A DNA stretch of 64,000 nucleotides. It comes from Pseudomonas huaxiensis (GTDB taxonomy: Bacteria; Pseudomonadota; Gammaproteobacteria; Pseudomonadales; Pseudomonadaceae). The notes below the pieces were generated by a model. That model did not search any database. It had not been told where the DNA came from and worked only from the letters and a program-made list of their open reading frames with translations. The DNA lies in assembly GCF_003231275.1 (NCBI RefSeq), contig NZ_QKVL01000004.1:1-64000 (forward strand). The letters are read 5' to 3'. The position numbers were made by a program, and so were the translations under genes. Numbering within the stretch: position 1 is the first letter of the stretch; each line of letters opens with the position of its first letter. Positions 10,382-20,975 of this stretch are shown piece after piece.

Positions 10382-10599
10382 TTTCTTAGGGCTGGGTGTC
10401 GGGAGTTAAGAAACCTCACACGGTAGGCCGGACGTATTCCCCTTGCGGGTCTTTTATTAGTCCACTCCCGACATAACGGAGCTTTTTGCGAGCAGCAGTA
10501 GACCACAGGCAAAAAAAAGCCGCATCTGTCGGGAGCGGATGTACCGCCGTGTGTGGCGTTTCTTAGGCGCCGGTAGCCAAGTTAGAAGGCACTGGCGCC
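10382..10599 (-). ncRNA. Structured leader / candidate riboregulator upstream of BRO-N
   Basis: Read on the minus strand, ctcccgaca (10535-10527), tgtcgggag (10473-10465) and ctcccgaca (10405-10397) occur in order, so the middle copy can pair with either neighbour. Upstream, CCGC at 10538-10535 can pair back with GCGG (10547-10544) or forward with GCGG (10523-10520), the latter followed by T8 (10518-10511) like an intrinsic terminator. A strong hairpin (10566-10599, ggcgccggt/actggcgcc) lies furthest upstream. A 7-bp tttctta/taagaaa stem encloses the last ctcccgaca. The layout resembles an attenuator; ligand and function are unknown. Confidence 0.45.
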
Positions 10600-10675
10600 G
10601 CCGTCAATGTGCGGGAGTGTAGGAAATTTCAGAAATATAAAGGGAGTAGAAAGGCTCATCCTTGAGCCTCAACGG

Positions 10676-10900
10676 TTATCCCTTTGGAGGGAAGTCGTCA
10701 TTTCCATGACTGTCGCGTTCCCGAATTTGCCCGTTTCGCCCATGAATAAGCAGTTCGCTCTCTTGGTTGCGTGCAATGTCGCGCGCGTAATCGATGGCAT
10801 CCCGCTGAGTGTCAAACTCTTTGGTTACTTTCGAATTACCAGCCCCGCGAACCGCCCAAGAGCCGTTATGGGGCACCACGTGTTGATTTTTTCCAGTCAT
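10676..10900 (-). CDS. DUF2188-family small protein
   Basis: A 74-residue protein with the family pattern KNQHVVPHNGSWAVRGAGNSK, TKEFDTQRDAIDYARDIARNQ and LLIHGRNGQIRERDSHG. DUF2188 proteins are small and soluble, with no established biochemical role. It lies upstream of the structured leader of the BRO-N gene on the same strand, about 400 nt apart, so co-transcription is possible but not shown. Confidence 0.8.
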   Translation of the reverse strand: MTGKNQHVVPHNGSWAVRGAGNSKVTKEFDTQRDAIDYARDIARNQESELLIHGRNGQIRERDSHGNDDFPPKG

Positions 10901-11048
10901 GTTTTGAGTCTCATGATTTTGGGCGCTTGCCCTAATAAATGACGTACAGCGTTCATTTGCTGCAGCACAGCTGCTCTCATTCGCTTGATCAAAGTCCAGC
11001 AGCTATGGGCTGCGTGAACCTATCGTGGATATCTCCGACATGAGGCCG

Positions 11049-11076
11049 TTGAAACCGTCTGTAAGTCATCTATAAT
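11049..11076 (+). promoter_or_regulatory. Strong sigma-70 promoter for a candidate sRNA
   Basis: TTGAAA (11049-11054), a 16-bp spacer and TATAAT (11071-11076) form a near-consensus promoter in a region without a plus-strand gene. The predicted transcription start is about 11083. Confidence 0.6.
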
Positions 11077-11082
11077 CACGTC

Positions 11083-11219
11083 CCGCATTTTCCCAATGCT
11101 TCGTGATTTGGATGTTTCAGTCACGGTCCGTACTTCTGGGCTTCGTTCAGACGCACGGTTAAAAAGCCCGCATTAGCCCGCAATGGTTGCAGCCATTGTT
11201 CAGCTACTGCGGGTTTTTT
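11083..11219 (+). ncRNA. Candidate ~137-nt small RNA
   Basis: Between the promoter at 11049-11076 and a strong intrinsic terminator at 11177-11219 there is room for a transcript of about 137 nt. It has no convincing coding frame; the only ATG frame, 26 codons from 11096, lacks a ribosome binding site. The 3' end folds as cccg(caatgg-loop-ccattg)...cggg followed by T6. It faces nrdB. It does not match a known sRNA family that I can recall, so it is a prediction only. Confidence 0.45.
11177..11219 (+). terminator. Two-step hairpin with T6
   Basis: Outer stem cccgca/tgcggg encloses inner stem caatgg/ccattg, followed directly by TTTTTT. It terminates plus-strand transcription from the promoter at 11049. 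Confidence 0.85.
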
Positions 11220-11227
11220 ATTTCCAA

Positions 11228-11262
11228 AAGGGAACGGGCCAGTTTGGCTGGCCCGTTCCCTT
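11228..11262 (-). terminator. nrdB terminator
   Basis: A 15-bp perfect stem (aagggaacgggccag / ctggcccgttccctt) lies 4 nt past the nrdB stop, with a T-run on the minus strand. It may also act on the plus strand. Confidence 0.9.
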
Positions 11263-11266
11263 CAAA

Positions 11267-12511
11267 TCAATCCCAGCTCAACGCCCCACCCGTCTGATAC
11301 TCGATAACCCGAGTCTCAAAGAAGTTCTTCTCCTTCTTCAAGTCCATGATCTCGCTCATCCATGGGAACGGGTTAGTGGTACCTGGGTACTCTTCCTTCA
11401 GGCCGATCTGCGACAGGCGACGGTTGGCGATGAATTTGAGGTAGTCCTCCATCATCGCGGCGTTCATGCCCAGTACGCCGCGCGGCATGGTGTCGCGAGC
11501 GTATTCGATTTCGAGCTGGGTACCCTGCAGGATCATCTGCGAGGCTTCTTCCTTCATTTCGGCATCCCACAGGTGCGGGTTTTCGATCTTGATCTGGTTG
11601 ATCACGTCGATACCGAAGTTCAGGTGCATGGACTCGTCACGCAGGATGTACTGGAACTGCTCGGCCACGCCGGTCATCTTGTTGCGGCGACCCATGGAGA
11701 GGATCTGGGTGAAGCCGCAGTAGAAGAAGATGCCTTCCAGAACGCAGTAGTAGGCGATCAGGTTGCGCAGCAGTTCCTTGTCGGTCTCGACGGTGCCGGT
11801 ATCGAATTCCGGGTCGGAGATCGCACGGGTGTAGCGCAGACCCCAAGCGGCCTTTTTCGCGACCGACGGGATCTCGTGGTACATGTTGAAGATCTCGCCT
11901 TCATCCATGCCCAGCGATTCGATGCAGTACTGGTAGGCGTGGGTGTGGATCGCTTCCTCGAAGGCCTGGCGCAGGATGTACTGGCGGCACTCGGGGTTGG
12001 TGATCAGACGGTACACGGCCAGCGCGAGGTTGTTGGCAACCAGGGAGTCGGCAGTGGAGAAGAAGCCGAGGTTGCGCATGACGATGCGGCGCTCGTCATC
12101 GGTCAGGCCTTCCGGGCTCTTCCACAGGGCGATGTCCGCGGTCATGTTGACCTCTTGCGGCATCCAGTGGTTGGCGCAGCCGTCCAGGTACTTCTGCCAG
12201 GCCCAGTCGTACTTGAACGGGACCAGTTGGTTGAGGTCGGCGCGGCAGTTGATCATGCGCTTTTCGTCAACGGCAACGCGGGCGGCGGAGCCTTCCAGCT
12301 CGGCCAGGCCTTCGGCGATGTCGAGGTCGTCCAGGGCGGCCTTGGCGCGGATCACCGCGTCAGAGTCGTTGCTGGTCACGGCGCGGGCTTCGAGGGCGGC
12401 GGCACCGCCGGCGCTGTCGAGTTTGTCGATACCGGTGGCAGCGGCTTGGGCATTACCGCTTTTGGCGGTGGCTTCGCCGTCTTCTTTGTCGAATTCGTCC
12501 CAGCTCAGCAT
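11267..12511 (-). CDS. nrdB: Ribonucleoside-diphosphate reductase class Ia, beta subunit
   Basis: A 414-residue subunit that carries the diiron-tyrosyl radical used by NrdA to reduce ribonucleotides. Iron ligands and radical site are recognisable: D154 (STADSL), E186, H189 and Y193 in [10 protein letters not shown], with later ligands around VLEGIFF and [10 protein letters not shown]. The N-terminal 90 or so residues (Ala/Asp-rich) extend beyond the E. coli protein, as is usual in Pseudomonas. It follows nrdA on the same strand after 217 nt. A strong terminator lies immediately downstream. Confidence 0.97.
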   Translation of the reverse strand: MLSWDEFDKEDGEATAKSGNAQAAATGIDKLDSAGGAAALEARAVTSNDSDAVIRAKAALDDLDIAEGLAELEGSAARVAVDEKRMINCRADLNQLVPFKYDWAWQKYLDGCANHWMPQEVNMTADIALWKSPEGLTDDERRIVMRNLGFFSTADSLVANNLALAVYRLITNPECRQYILRQAFEEAIHTHAYQYCIESLGMDEGEIFNMYHEIPSVAKKAAWGLRYTRAISDPEFDTGTVETDKELLRNLIAYYCVLEGIFFYCGFTQILSMGRRNKMTGVAEQFQYILRDESMHLNFGIDVINQIKIENPHLWDAEMKEEASQMILQGTQLEIEYARDTMPRGVLGMNAAMMEDYLKFIANRRLSQIGLKEEYPGTTNPFPWMSEIMDLKKEKNFFETRVIEYQTGGALSWD

Positions 12512-12695
12512 GGTGGGTCTCCTGCTTGAGGGCCATGTTCAGTATGGCCAGTGGATCTTGGTTGCGGTGCTTGCGTTCGGGTACTGCAGTGCACGCAAAA
12601 TCTGAGAGCCGGAGCCTTGGGGCTTCGGTCTTTTTGTTTCTGGCTCAGGGACGGCGTCGGCCTCGATCACGAGTACGCCGTTCATCCTGGCAGCA

Positions 12696-12721
12696 GTGAG
12701 GCTTCCCGAAGGAAGCCTCAC
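12696..12721 (-). other. UUCG-tetraloop hairpin between nrdA and nrdB
   Basis: On the minus strand, gtgaggcttcc-ttcg-ggaagcctcac is an 11-bp stem closed by the very stable UUCG loop, a few nt past the nrdA stop. No U-run follows. It could be an RNase barrier or partial terminator setting different nrdA and nrdB mRNA levels. The remainder of 12512-12695 shows no gene. Confidence 0.6.
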
Positions 12722-12728
12722 GATCACC

Positions 12729-15632
<2,904 letters not shown>

Positions 15633-16033
15633 GGGTGTCTCCACGTTCTTTAAGTTTGTTTAGGCGCCGGGTGGGCGCCAACCGTTCCATCCAAAAGCCC
15701 GACAGGCACCTGGCACGCGCGTGGCTCAAAGGCTCTCGCGCGCCGCTCTGGGCACATACCCGACTTCGGGACGGATCAGGAAAAAGGGGCATTCGCATGC
15801 CGCTCCCTGGCCGAAGTCAAAAGTCTTGGGTCGACAACCCAAAATCTGTTGCTGTTGGGGGTGCGGCCCTGGCCTGCACTACCCATACCCGGAACAAGTC
15901 CCTCAAAGGGCTTGCAACGGTCGCCTCCGCAGGAGCGGTTTGGCTGCTGAAATCACTTTAAGTTCAAGCAAAAAAAACAGCCGCTGAAGGGCTTGAGTTC
16001 GATGCTTGTCTTGTGCTTGGGAATTTCGTGAAA

Positions 16034-16080
16034 ACCCAAGATGTAGTGTTTTGCTGCGACTGAGATACAAGATAATGCGG
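16034..16080 (-). promoter_or_regulatory. Paired NrdR boxes in the nrdA promoter
   Basis: Two 16-bp sites, 16034-16049 (cCAAGATGTAGTGT core) and 16065-16080 (aCAAGATAATGcG core), match the NrdR-box palindrome acaCwAtATaTwGtGt at about 13 and 11 of 16 positions. They are exactly 31 bp apart, three helical turns, as is usual for NrdR pairs. A possible -35 (TTGTAT) and -10 (TACATC) on the minus strand fall within the boxes. Confidence 0.7.
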
Positions 16081-16107
16081 TCTCGGGGGTATTGCAAGGC
16101 GGCGGCC

Positions 16108-16138
16108 TGTGGATAACTTGTGGGTAGATTGTGAGTGA
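16108..16138. promoter_or_regulatory. DnaA box with two phased weaker copies upstream of nrdA
   Basis: TGTGGATAA (16108-16116) is a perfect inverse of the DnaA box TTATCCACA. TGTGGGTAG (16119-16127) and TGTGAGTGA (16130-16138) follow at exact 11-bp steps with decreasing similarity. They lie just upstream of the NrdR boxes relative to nrdA. DnaA control of nrdAB is established in E. coli; here it is inferred. Confidence 0.6.
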
Positions 16139-16306
16139 AATTGAACAAAACGCTGTAGGCCCCGTCCTGCCGCGATGAGACCGCCTGTCATCCTTTTTTA
16201 ATGTAAGAAAAGGCGACGAAGGGATTTTTGGGGGCGCGAACCCTATCACAAAAAACACCGCTGACCGAGGTCATTGGCAGGCTATTTGCCTCGCCCGTGC
16301 GCGCGG

Positions 16307-16335
16307 TTGGCAGTGGCCGGTGCGCATCGTAGTAT
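16307..16335 (+). promoter_or_regulatory. Sigma-70 promoter of the rstA-like operon
   Basis: TTGGCA (16307-16312), a 17-bp spacer and TAGTAT (16330-16335) lie about 70 nt before the response regulator start. The 15633-16403 gap otherwise holds the nrdA leader (long and GC-rich, with several small hairpins) and the NrdR/DnaA sites. Confidence 0.6.
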
Positions 16336-16403
16336 CCGGGGCCGATGTTGCCCTTTGGTGATGGCGGTGGCGTCGATCCCATAACAACAAGCAGAGGTGG
16401 CCC

Positions 16404-17129
16404 GTGGAGCAGCAGAGCAGTCAGGTGTTGATTGTCGAGGATGACCAGCGTCTCGCCGAACTGACCCGCGAATACCTCCAGGCCAATGGCTTCAGCGTCG
16501 AGGTCGAGGGCGACGGCGCCAAGGCTGTGGCGCGGATCATCAACGAGCAGCCGGACCTGGTGATCCTCGACCTGATGCTGCCCGGCGAAGACGGCCTGAG
16601 CATCTGCCGCAAAGTGCGCCAGCGCTATGCCGGGCCGATCCTGATGCTCACCGCGCGCAGCGACGACCTCGATCAGGTCCAGGGCCTGGACCTGGGCGCT
16701 GACGACTATGTGTGCAAGCCGGTGCGTCCGCGCCTGCTGCTGGCGCGGATCAACGCCCTGTTGCGGCGCAGCGAAAGCCCCGTCACCACCACAGAGCGGC
16801 GAGCGCTGCAATTCGGTCCGCTGCGGGTCGACAGCACCCTGCGCGAGGCCTGGCTCGGCGAGGCCAGCATCGAACTGACCAGCGCCGAATTCGACCTGCT
16901 CTGGCTACTGGTGAGCAACGCCGGGCGGATTCTCTCGCGGGAAGAAATCTTCACCTCCCTGCGCGGCGTCGGTTACGACGGCCAGGACCGTTCCATCGAT
17001 GTGCGCATCTCGCGCATCCGCCCGCGGATTGGCGACGACCCGATCCACCCACGAATGATCAAGACCATCCGCGGCAAGGGTTACCTGTTCGTACGCGAGG
17101 CCGCCGAGGCTATGGGCCTGCCCGAATGA
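16404..17129 (+). CDS. rstA: OmpR-family response regulator, RstA-like
   Basis: A 241-residue regulator. In the receiver domain, D56 (LVILDLMLPGEDG) is the phosphorylation site and K105 (VCKPV) the conserved Lys. The C-terminal winged helix (about residues 135-232) includes ELTSAEFDLLWLLV and RSIDVRISRIRPRI and ends at RGKGYLFV. It is divergent from nrdA and overlaps its kinase gene by ATGA. The symbol is used in the sense of the RstA/RstB type; the signal is unknown. It heads a three-gene operon with the kinase and a FhuF-like protein. Confidence 0.85.
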   Translation: MEQQSSQVLIVEDDQRLAELTREYLQANGFSVEVEGDGAKAVARIINEQPDLVILDLMLPGEDGLSICRKVRQRYAGPILMLTARSDDLDQVQGLDLGADDYVCKPVRPRLLLARINALLRRSESPVTTTERRALQFGPLRVDSTLREAWLGEASIELTSAEFDLLWLLVSNAGRILSREEIFTSLRGVGYDGQDRSIDVRISRIRPRIGDDPIHPRMIKTIRGKGYLFVREAAEAMGLPE

Positions 17130-18739
17130 ACTCGATCTTCCTGCGGATCTACGGCGGCATGCTTGGCGTCCTGGTGCTGGTGGCGGTGCTCGGCGTCCTC
17201 AGCCTGCACCTGCTCAACGAAGTGCGCTCCGACCAGTACCGCGAGCGCCTGGCCCACGGCACCTTCACCCTGATGGCCGACAACCTGACGCGCATGAACA
17301 GCGTCGAGCGCACCCGCGCCGTGGCCCTGTGGGAGCGACTGTTGGGTATTCCCCTGGCGTTGCAGAGCAGCAACGAGGTCGGCATCGACGGCAGCCAGCG
17401 CACCCGCCTGCAGCGCGGCCAGGTGCTGGTGGAGCACACCGGTCCCCATGCGGCGCGGGTCATCAGCCAGCTCAAGGGGCAGGACCTGCTGCTGACCGGC
17501 GATGTGCAGCAGATCAGCGAGCAATTGGCCCGCGCCACGATCTACCTGCTGGTGGACGAATTGATCCGCTATCCGGTGGCGGAACAGGCCCGGCGCCTGG
17601 CAGAACTCAAGCAGAGCAAGGGTTTTGGCTTCGACCTGCGTTTGCTGGCGCAGACCGATGCGGACATGGACGAAGACCAGCGCCGCCGGGTCGAAGAAGG
17701 CGATACGGTGATGGCGCTGGGCAAGGAGGGCAACTCGATTCGCGTGTTCGCCGGTATCTCCGGAACGCCCTGGGTGCTGGAAATTGGCCCGCTGTACCAG
17801 ATGAATCCATACCCCACGCAACTGCTGGTGCTCATCGCCGCCCTTGGCCTGAGCCTGATCGGGCTGGTGGTCTACCTGCTGGTGCGACAACTGGAGCGGC
17901 GCCTGTCCAAGGTCGAAACGGCCGCGACGCAGATCACCCAGGGCAGCCTGGAAACCCGGGTGGTGGTGCAGGGCGCCGATTCGGTGGGGCGGCTGGCCGA
18001 AGCCTTCAATGGCATGGCCGAGCACTTGCAGCGCTCATTGACCATCCAGCGCGAGCTGGTGCGGGCGGTGTCCCATGAGTTGCGCACGCCCGTTGCACGG
18101 CTGCGCTTCGGCCTCGAAATGATCGCCAGCGCCAGCAACGACCAAGCCCGCGAGAAGTACCTGGCCGGCATGGACAACGACATTCAGGACCTCGACAAGC
18201 TGGTCGACGAAATGCTGATGTATGCCCGCCTCGAACAGGGCGCGCCGGCCCTGCATTTCCAGCGGGTCGACCTGGATGCCTTGCTCGATCAGGTAATCGC
18301 CGAGCTGGCGCCGTTGCGCCGCGAAGTACGGGTGGTGCGCGGGACGTGCCAGGGCGGTGAGGATGCCCAGGGTGCCTGGGTCGAGGCCGAGCCGCGCTAC
18401 CTGCACCGTGCCCTGCAGAATCTGGTGAGCAATGCCATGCGCCATGCCGAAACCGAGGTCAGCCTCAGTTATCAGTTGGGGCTGCAGCGTTGCCGAATCG
18501 ATGTCGAGGACGACGGTCCCGGCGTTCCGGAAACTGCCTGGGACCGGATCTTCACCCCCTTTACCCGTCTTGATGACAGCCGCACGCGGTCTTCCGGTGG
18601 CCATGGGTTGGGGTTGTCCATCGTCCGGCGCATCATCCACTGGCATAACGGTCGCGCGCTGATCGGCAAGAGCGTGCACCTGGGCGGCGCCTGCTTCAGC
18701 CTGAGCTGGCCCCGTGAGCAGACGCCGGGTGCGCAATGA
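17126..18739 (+). CDS. rstB: Sensor histidine kinase, RstB-like
   Basis: A 537-residue membrane kinase with transmembrane helices at about residues 10-30 and 233-253, enclosing a periplasmic sensor of about 200 residues. HAMP follows (VRQLERRLSKVETAATQI), then the phospho-acceptor H317 in VSHELRTPVARLR. The ATPase domain has ALQNLVSNAMRHA, DDGPGVP and GHGLGLSIVRRI. Its start overlaps the rstA stop (ATGA), and its own stop overlaps the next gene the same way. Confidence 0.9.
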   Translation: MNSIFLRIYGGMLGVLVLVAVLGVLSLHLLNEVRSDQYRERLAHGTFTLMADNLTRMNSVERTRAVALWERLLGIPLALQSSNEVGIDGSQRTRLQRGQVLVEHTGPHAARVISQLKGQDLLLTGDVQQISEQLARATIYLLVDELIRYPVAEQARRLAELKQSKGFGFDLRLLAQTDADMDEDQRRRVEEGDTVMALGKEGNSIRVFAGISGTPWVLEIGPLYQMNPYPTQLLVLIAALGLSLIGLVVYLLVRQLERRLSKVETAATQITQGSLETRVVVQGADSVGRLAEAFNGMAEHLQRSLTIQRELVRAVSHELRTPVARLRFGLEMIASASNDQAREKYLAGMDNDIQDLDKLVDEMLMYARLEQGAPALHFQRVDLDALLDQVIAELAPLRREVRVVRGTCQGGEDAQGAWVEAEPRYLHRALQNLVSNAMRHAETEVSLSYQLGLQRCRIDVEDDGPGVPETAWDRIFTPFTRLDDSRTRSSGGHGLGLSIVRRIIHWHNGRALIGKSVHLGGACFSLSWPREQTPGAQ

Positions 18740-19263
18740 GTGAGGCGGTTACGCTGGATGAACTGCTGGAGCCGCAGCGTTTTCATGCGCTACTGCTGGC
18801 GCTCTATGGCCCGGAGTTGATGCCGGCGCAGCTACCGGTGCTGGTGTCGCAATGGTCCAAGTACTACTTCATGTTGCTCTGGCGCGAAGCGCTGGCCGGA
18901 CGAGCGCCCCGGCTGTCAAGCGGGTTGCGGATAGCGCTGGACGAGCGCGGCTTGCCCGTCGGCTTTCACTCCGATGATGGACTGGATGGACTGGCACAAG
19001 CGATCGAAAGCCATCTGCCGCCGCTGATCGAGCGTCTGGCGAGGCTTGGCGGCGTGGCGAGCGCGGTGCTCTGGGGCAATGCCGGGGACTGCCTGGAGCA
19101 GCAGGCCGGCGCGCAGGCGAAGGCGTGGCTGGAGGCGCCGGACAGCCCGTTGTTCGCCGCAGTGTCCTACGACCAACAAGGCCGCCGCCGACGGCGTACC
19201 TGCTGCCTGAGCTACAAAGTGCAGTGGGTGGGGCATTGCGAACACTGCCCGCTGCTTTCCTGA
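18736..19263 (+). CDS. FhuF-like siderophore-iron reductase domain protein
   Basis: A 175-residue protein. The C-terminus carries C156-C157, then ten residues, C168, two residues and C171 (CCLSY...GHCEHC). This is the unusual [2Fe-2S] signature of FhuF-type ferric-siderophore reductases, which release iron from hydroxamate siderophores in the cytoplasm. The rest is short compared with E. coli FhuF (about 262 residues) and weakly conserved, so the substrate is uncertain. Its ATGA overlap with the RstB-like kinase makes it the third gene of that operon, suggesting the two-component system governs, or is tied to, iron handling. Confidence 0.75.
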   Translation: MSEAVTLDELLEPQRFHALLLALYGPELMPAQLPVLVSQWSKYYFMLLWREALAGRAPRLSSGLRIALDERGLPVGFHSDDGLDGLAQAIESHLPPLIERLARLGGVASAVLWGNAGDCLEQQAGAQAKAWLEAPDSPLFAAVSYDQQGRRRRRTCCLSYKVQWVGHCEHCPLLS

Positions 19264-19264
19264 A

Positions 19265-19966
19265 TCAGACCGCGACCAGACTCAGCAACTGCTCGCCCAT
19301 CAGACAGAACTGTCCTTCCAGCTCGCGACCGTGGTGCCATTCCGGCGACAGGTCGGTGAGCAGGCGCAGGCGCGCGTGGCCGGCGTCGTTCCACTCCAGC
19401 ACTTCGGCGTGTTCGAAATAGAAGCGCTTGAGCACCAGCGGATAGAGCGCCTTGAACAGGCTTTCCTTGAGCGAGAAGGTCAGGGTGACGGTAAGCCCGA
19501 CCCGCACCGAGTCCAGGCGGAGCAGCTCGGCCTCGGTGAGGATTTCCTTGGCCAGGCGCTCGGCGCGTTCGTCGTCCAACAAGTTTTCCTGATCCAGCCC
19601 CAGCCCCGCGCAATCACTGCTGCGTGCCACCACTGCGGCGGCCCAGCCCTTGCCGTGGGTGATCGAGCCGCTGATGCCGGCTGGCCAGATCGGTGCGCGG
19701 TCATCGCCGGTGGCGGGTACATAGTCGCGGCCATCGAGGCGTTGCAGCGCGGCGCGGGCGCAGGCCCGGCCGGCGAGGTATTCGGCCTGGCGCTTGGCCA
19801 CTGAACGTTGCAGGGCCGGCGTCTGCTCGATGGCGGCGCGCTGGAAATCGTCGCTGGCGAGGTGCGCCGGATCGAAGGCGCAACTGACCAACTGCACACC
19901 GGGGACCGGGCGAGGCAAGGGCCAGTGGTGCTGGAGGGGGGAGCAGCAGGAAGGGAGTCGGTTCAT
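19265..19966 (-). CDS. pcpS: 4'-phosphopantetheinyl transferase PcpS
   Basis: A 233-residue EntD/Sfp-type enzyme that transfers phosphopantetheine from CoA to acyl and peptidyl carrier proteins. The magnesium site D125 is in GLGLDQENLL, and the second signature K167-E168 with K172 is in FSLKESLFKALYP. The upstream PAISG-like segment (PAGISGSITHGKGW) is also typical. Sequence and length closely resemble P. aeruginosa PcpS, which serves both fatty-acid synthesis and siderophore peptide synthetases. The stop lies 1 nt from the converging FhuF-like gene. Confidence 0.93.
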   Translation of the reverse strand: MNRLPSCCSPLQHHWPLPRPVPGVQLVSCAFDPAHLASDDFQRAAIEQTPALQRSVAKRQAEYLAGRACARAALQRLDGRDYVPATGDDRAPIWPAGISGSITHGKGWAAAVVARSSDCAGLGLDQENLLDDERAERLAKEILTEAELLRLDSVRVGLTVTLTFSLKESLFKALYPLVLKRFYFEHAEVLEWNDAGHARLRLLTDLSPEWHHGRELEGQFCLMGEQLLSLVAV

Positions 19967-20024
19967 GGCGGGTATTGTGCCGTGGGCGGTAGCGGGGGGC
20001 CAGAGGGTAGGGCGTTGGGGCTGA

Positions 20025-20113
20025 TCGCGACGGTTCGGCGCTCCGACAAGCTCGCGCCTACGGGGACAGCGATTCTGTAGGAGCGAGCTTGTCGGGGCGC
20101 CGAACCGTCGCGA
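20025..20113. repeat. Long REPIN hairpin
   Basis: Arms tcgcgacggttcggcgctcc... and its near-complete inverse (...ggcgccgaaccgtcgcga) extend about 37 bp each around gtaggagcgagcttg-type REP cores, with a 15-nt centre. This variant carries the GTCGG-GGCGCCGAACC extension, unlike the copy at 9584. Confidence 0.9.
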
Positions 20114-20125
20114 AGCGGTGAAGCA

Positions 20126-20914
20126 TCAGAAAATCTTCTTGAAGAACGCCTGCAGGTCCGCCCAGGAACTCTCGTCCGCCGCCTTGTTGTAGCCGATGTC
20201 CGGCCCGCCATGTTCGCCATGGCTGAGGCGGTCGGCGTCCGGGTTGGTGAAACCGTGCTTGGCGCCCTCGAGGGTGACGAATTCGAACGAGGCATTCGCC
20301 GCATTCATCTCGTCCTTGAACGCCTGAACCTGCTGCGGTGTGACCATGCTGTCAGCGCCGCCGTGTTCCACCAGAATCTTGGTCTTCACGCTGCCGGGTG
20401 TGGCCGGCGTGTCGGTCACCAGGGCGCCGTGGAAGCTGGCCACGCCGGCCAGCGACTCACCGCGGCGGGCGGCGTCGAGCACCACCTTGCCGCCGAAGCA
20501 GTAGCCAATGGCGGCGATACGTTCCTTGTCGGTCTGCGGCTGGATTTTCAGCAGCTTGACCCCGGCATCGAAGCGCTTGGCCGAGGTGGCCGGGTCTTTC
20601 AGGGCAGCCTGCATGAACGCCAGGGCGTCGGCCGGGTGCTCGGTGTTCTTGCCGTCGCCGTACATGTCGATGGCCAGGGCGCTGTAGCCCAGCGCCGCGA
20701 GGTCGCGGGCGCGGCGCTTGGCGTAGTCGTTCAGGCCCCACCATTCATGCACCACGACCACACCCGGCACCGGGCCCTTCACTGCGTCGTCGTAGGCGTA
20801 GTAGCCGACCAGGCGTTTGCCGTCGGCATCCTGATAGGGAATCTCGCGGGTTTGCACGGCGGCCTGGGCCAGGCCGGCAGCGCCGAGCAGCACGGCCGCA
20901 AACAGTAATCGCAT
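20126..20914 (-). CDS. Exported dienelactone hydrolase-family protein
   Basis: A 262-residue alpha/beta hydrolase. The start is at ATG 20914 because AGGAGT lies 7 nt upstream and a signal peptide then follows directly (RLLFAAVLLGAAGLAQA). The catalytic triad fits the DLH type: nucleophile C139 in IGYCFGGK, D188 in HGGADSM and H220 in AKHGFTNP. An oxyanion-region motif VVHEWWGLNDY is present. The periplasmic location and Cys nucleophile agree with many Pseudomonas DLH-like proteins of unknown substrate. It is divergent from oprH. Confidence 0.88.
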   Translation of the reverse strand: MRLLFAAVLLGAAGLAQAAVQTREIPYQDADGKRLVGYYAYDDAVKGPVPGVVVVHEWWGLNDYAKRRARDLAALGYSALAIDMYGDGKNTEHPADALAFMQAALKDPATSAKRFDAGVKLLKIQPQTDKERIAAIGYCFGGKVVLDAARRGESLAGVASFHGALVTDTPATPGSVKTKILVEHGGADSMVTPQQVQAFKDEMNAANASFEFVTLEGAKHGFTNPDADRLSHGEHGGPDIGYNKAADESSWADLQAFFKKIF

Positions 20915-20975
20915 GATCGGTACTCCTGAATTCAATGCATGGGGTTTCAACGCATGGATTCGAAACATCAAAGGC

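Noticed and set aside
10264..10512. An 82-codon frame on the minus strand over the BRO-N leader
   Set aside because: It overlaps the paired RNA elements, lacks a good ribosome site, and the 28-codon frame in another phase has a better start context.
9753..10900. A prophage remnant around the BRO-N and DUF2188 genes
   Set aside because: No integrase, structural genes, tRNA target or attachment repeats were seen; a lone BRO-N domain is insufficient.
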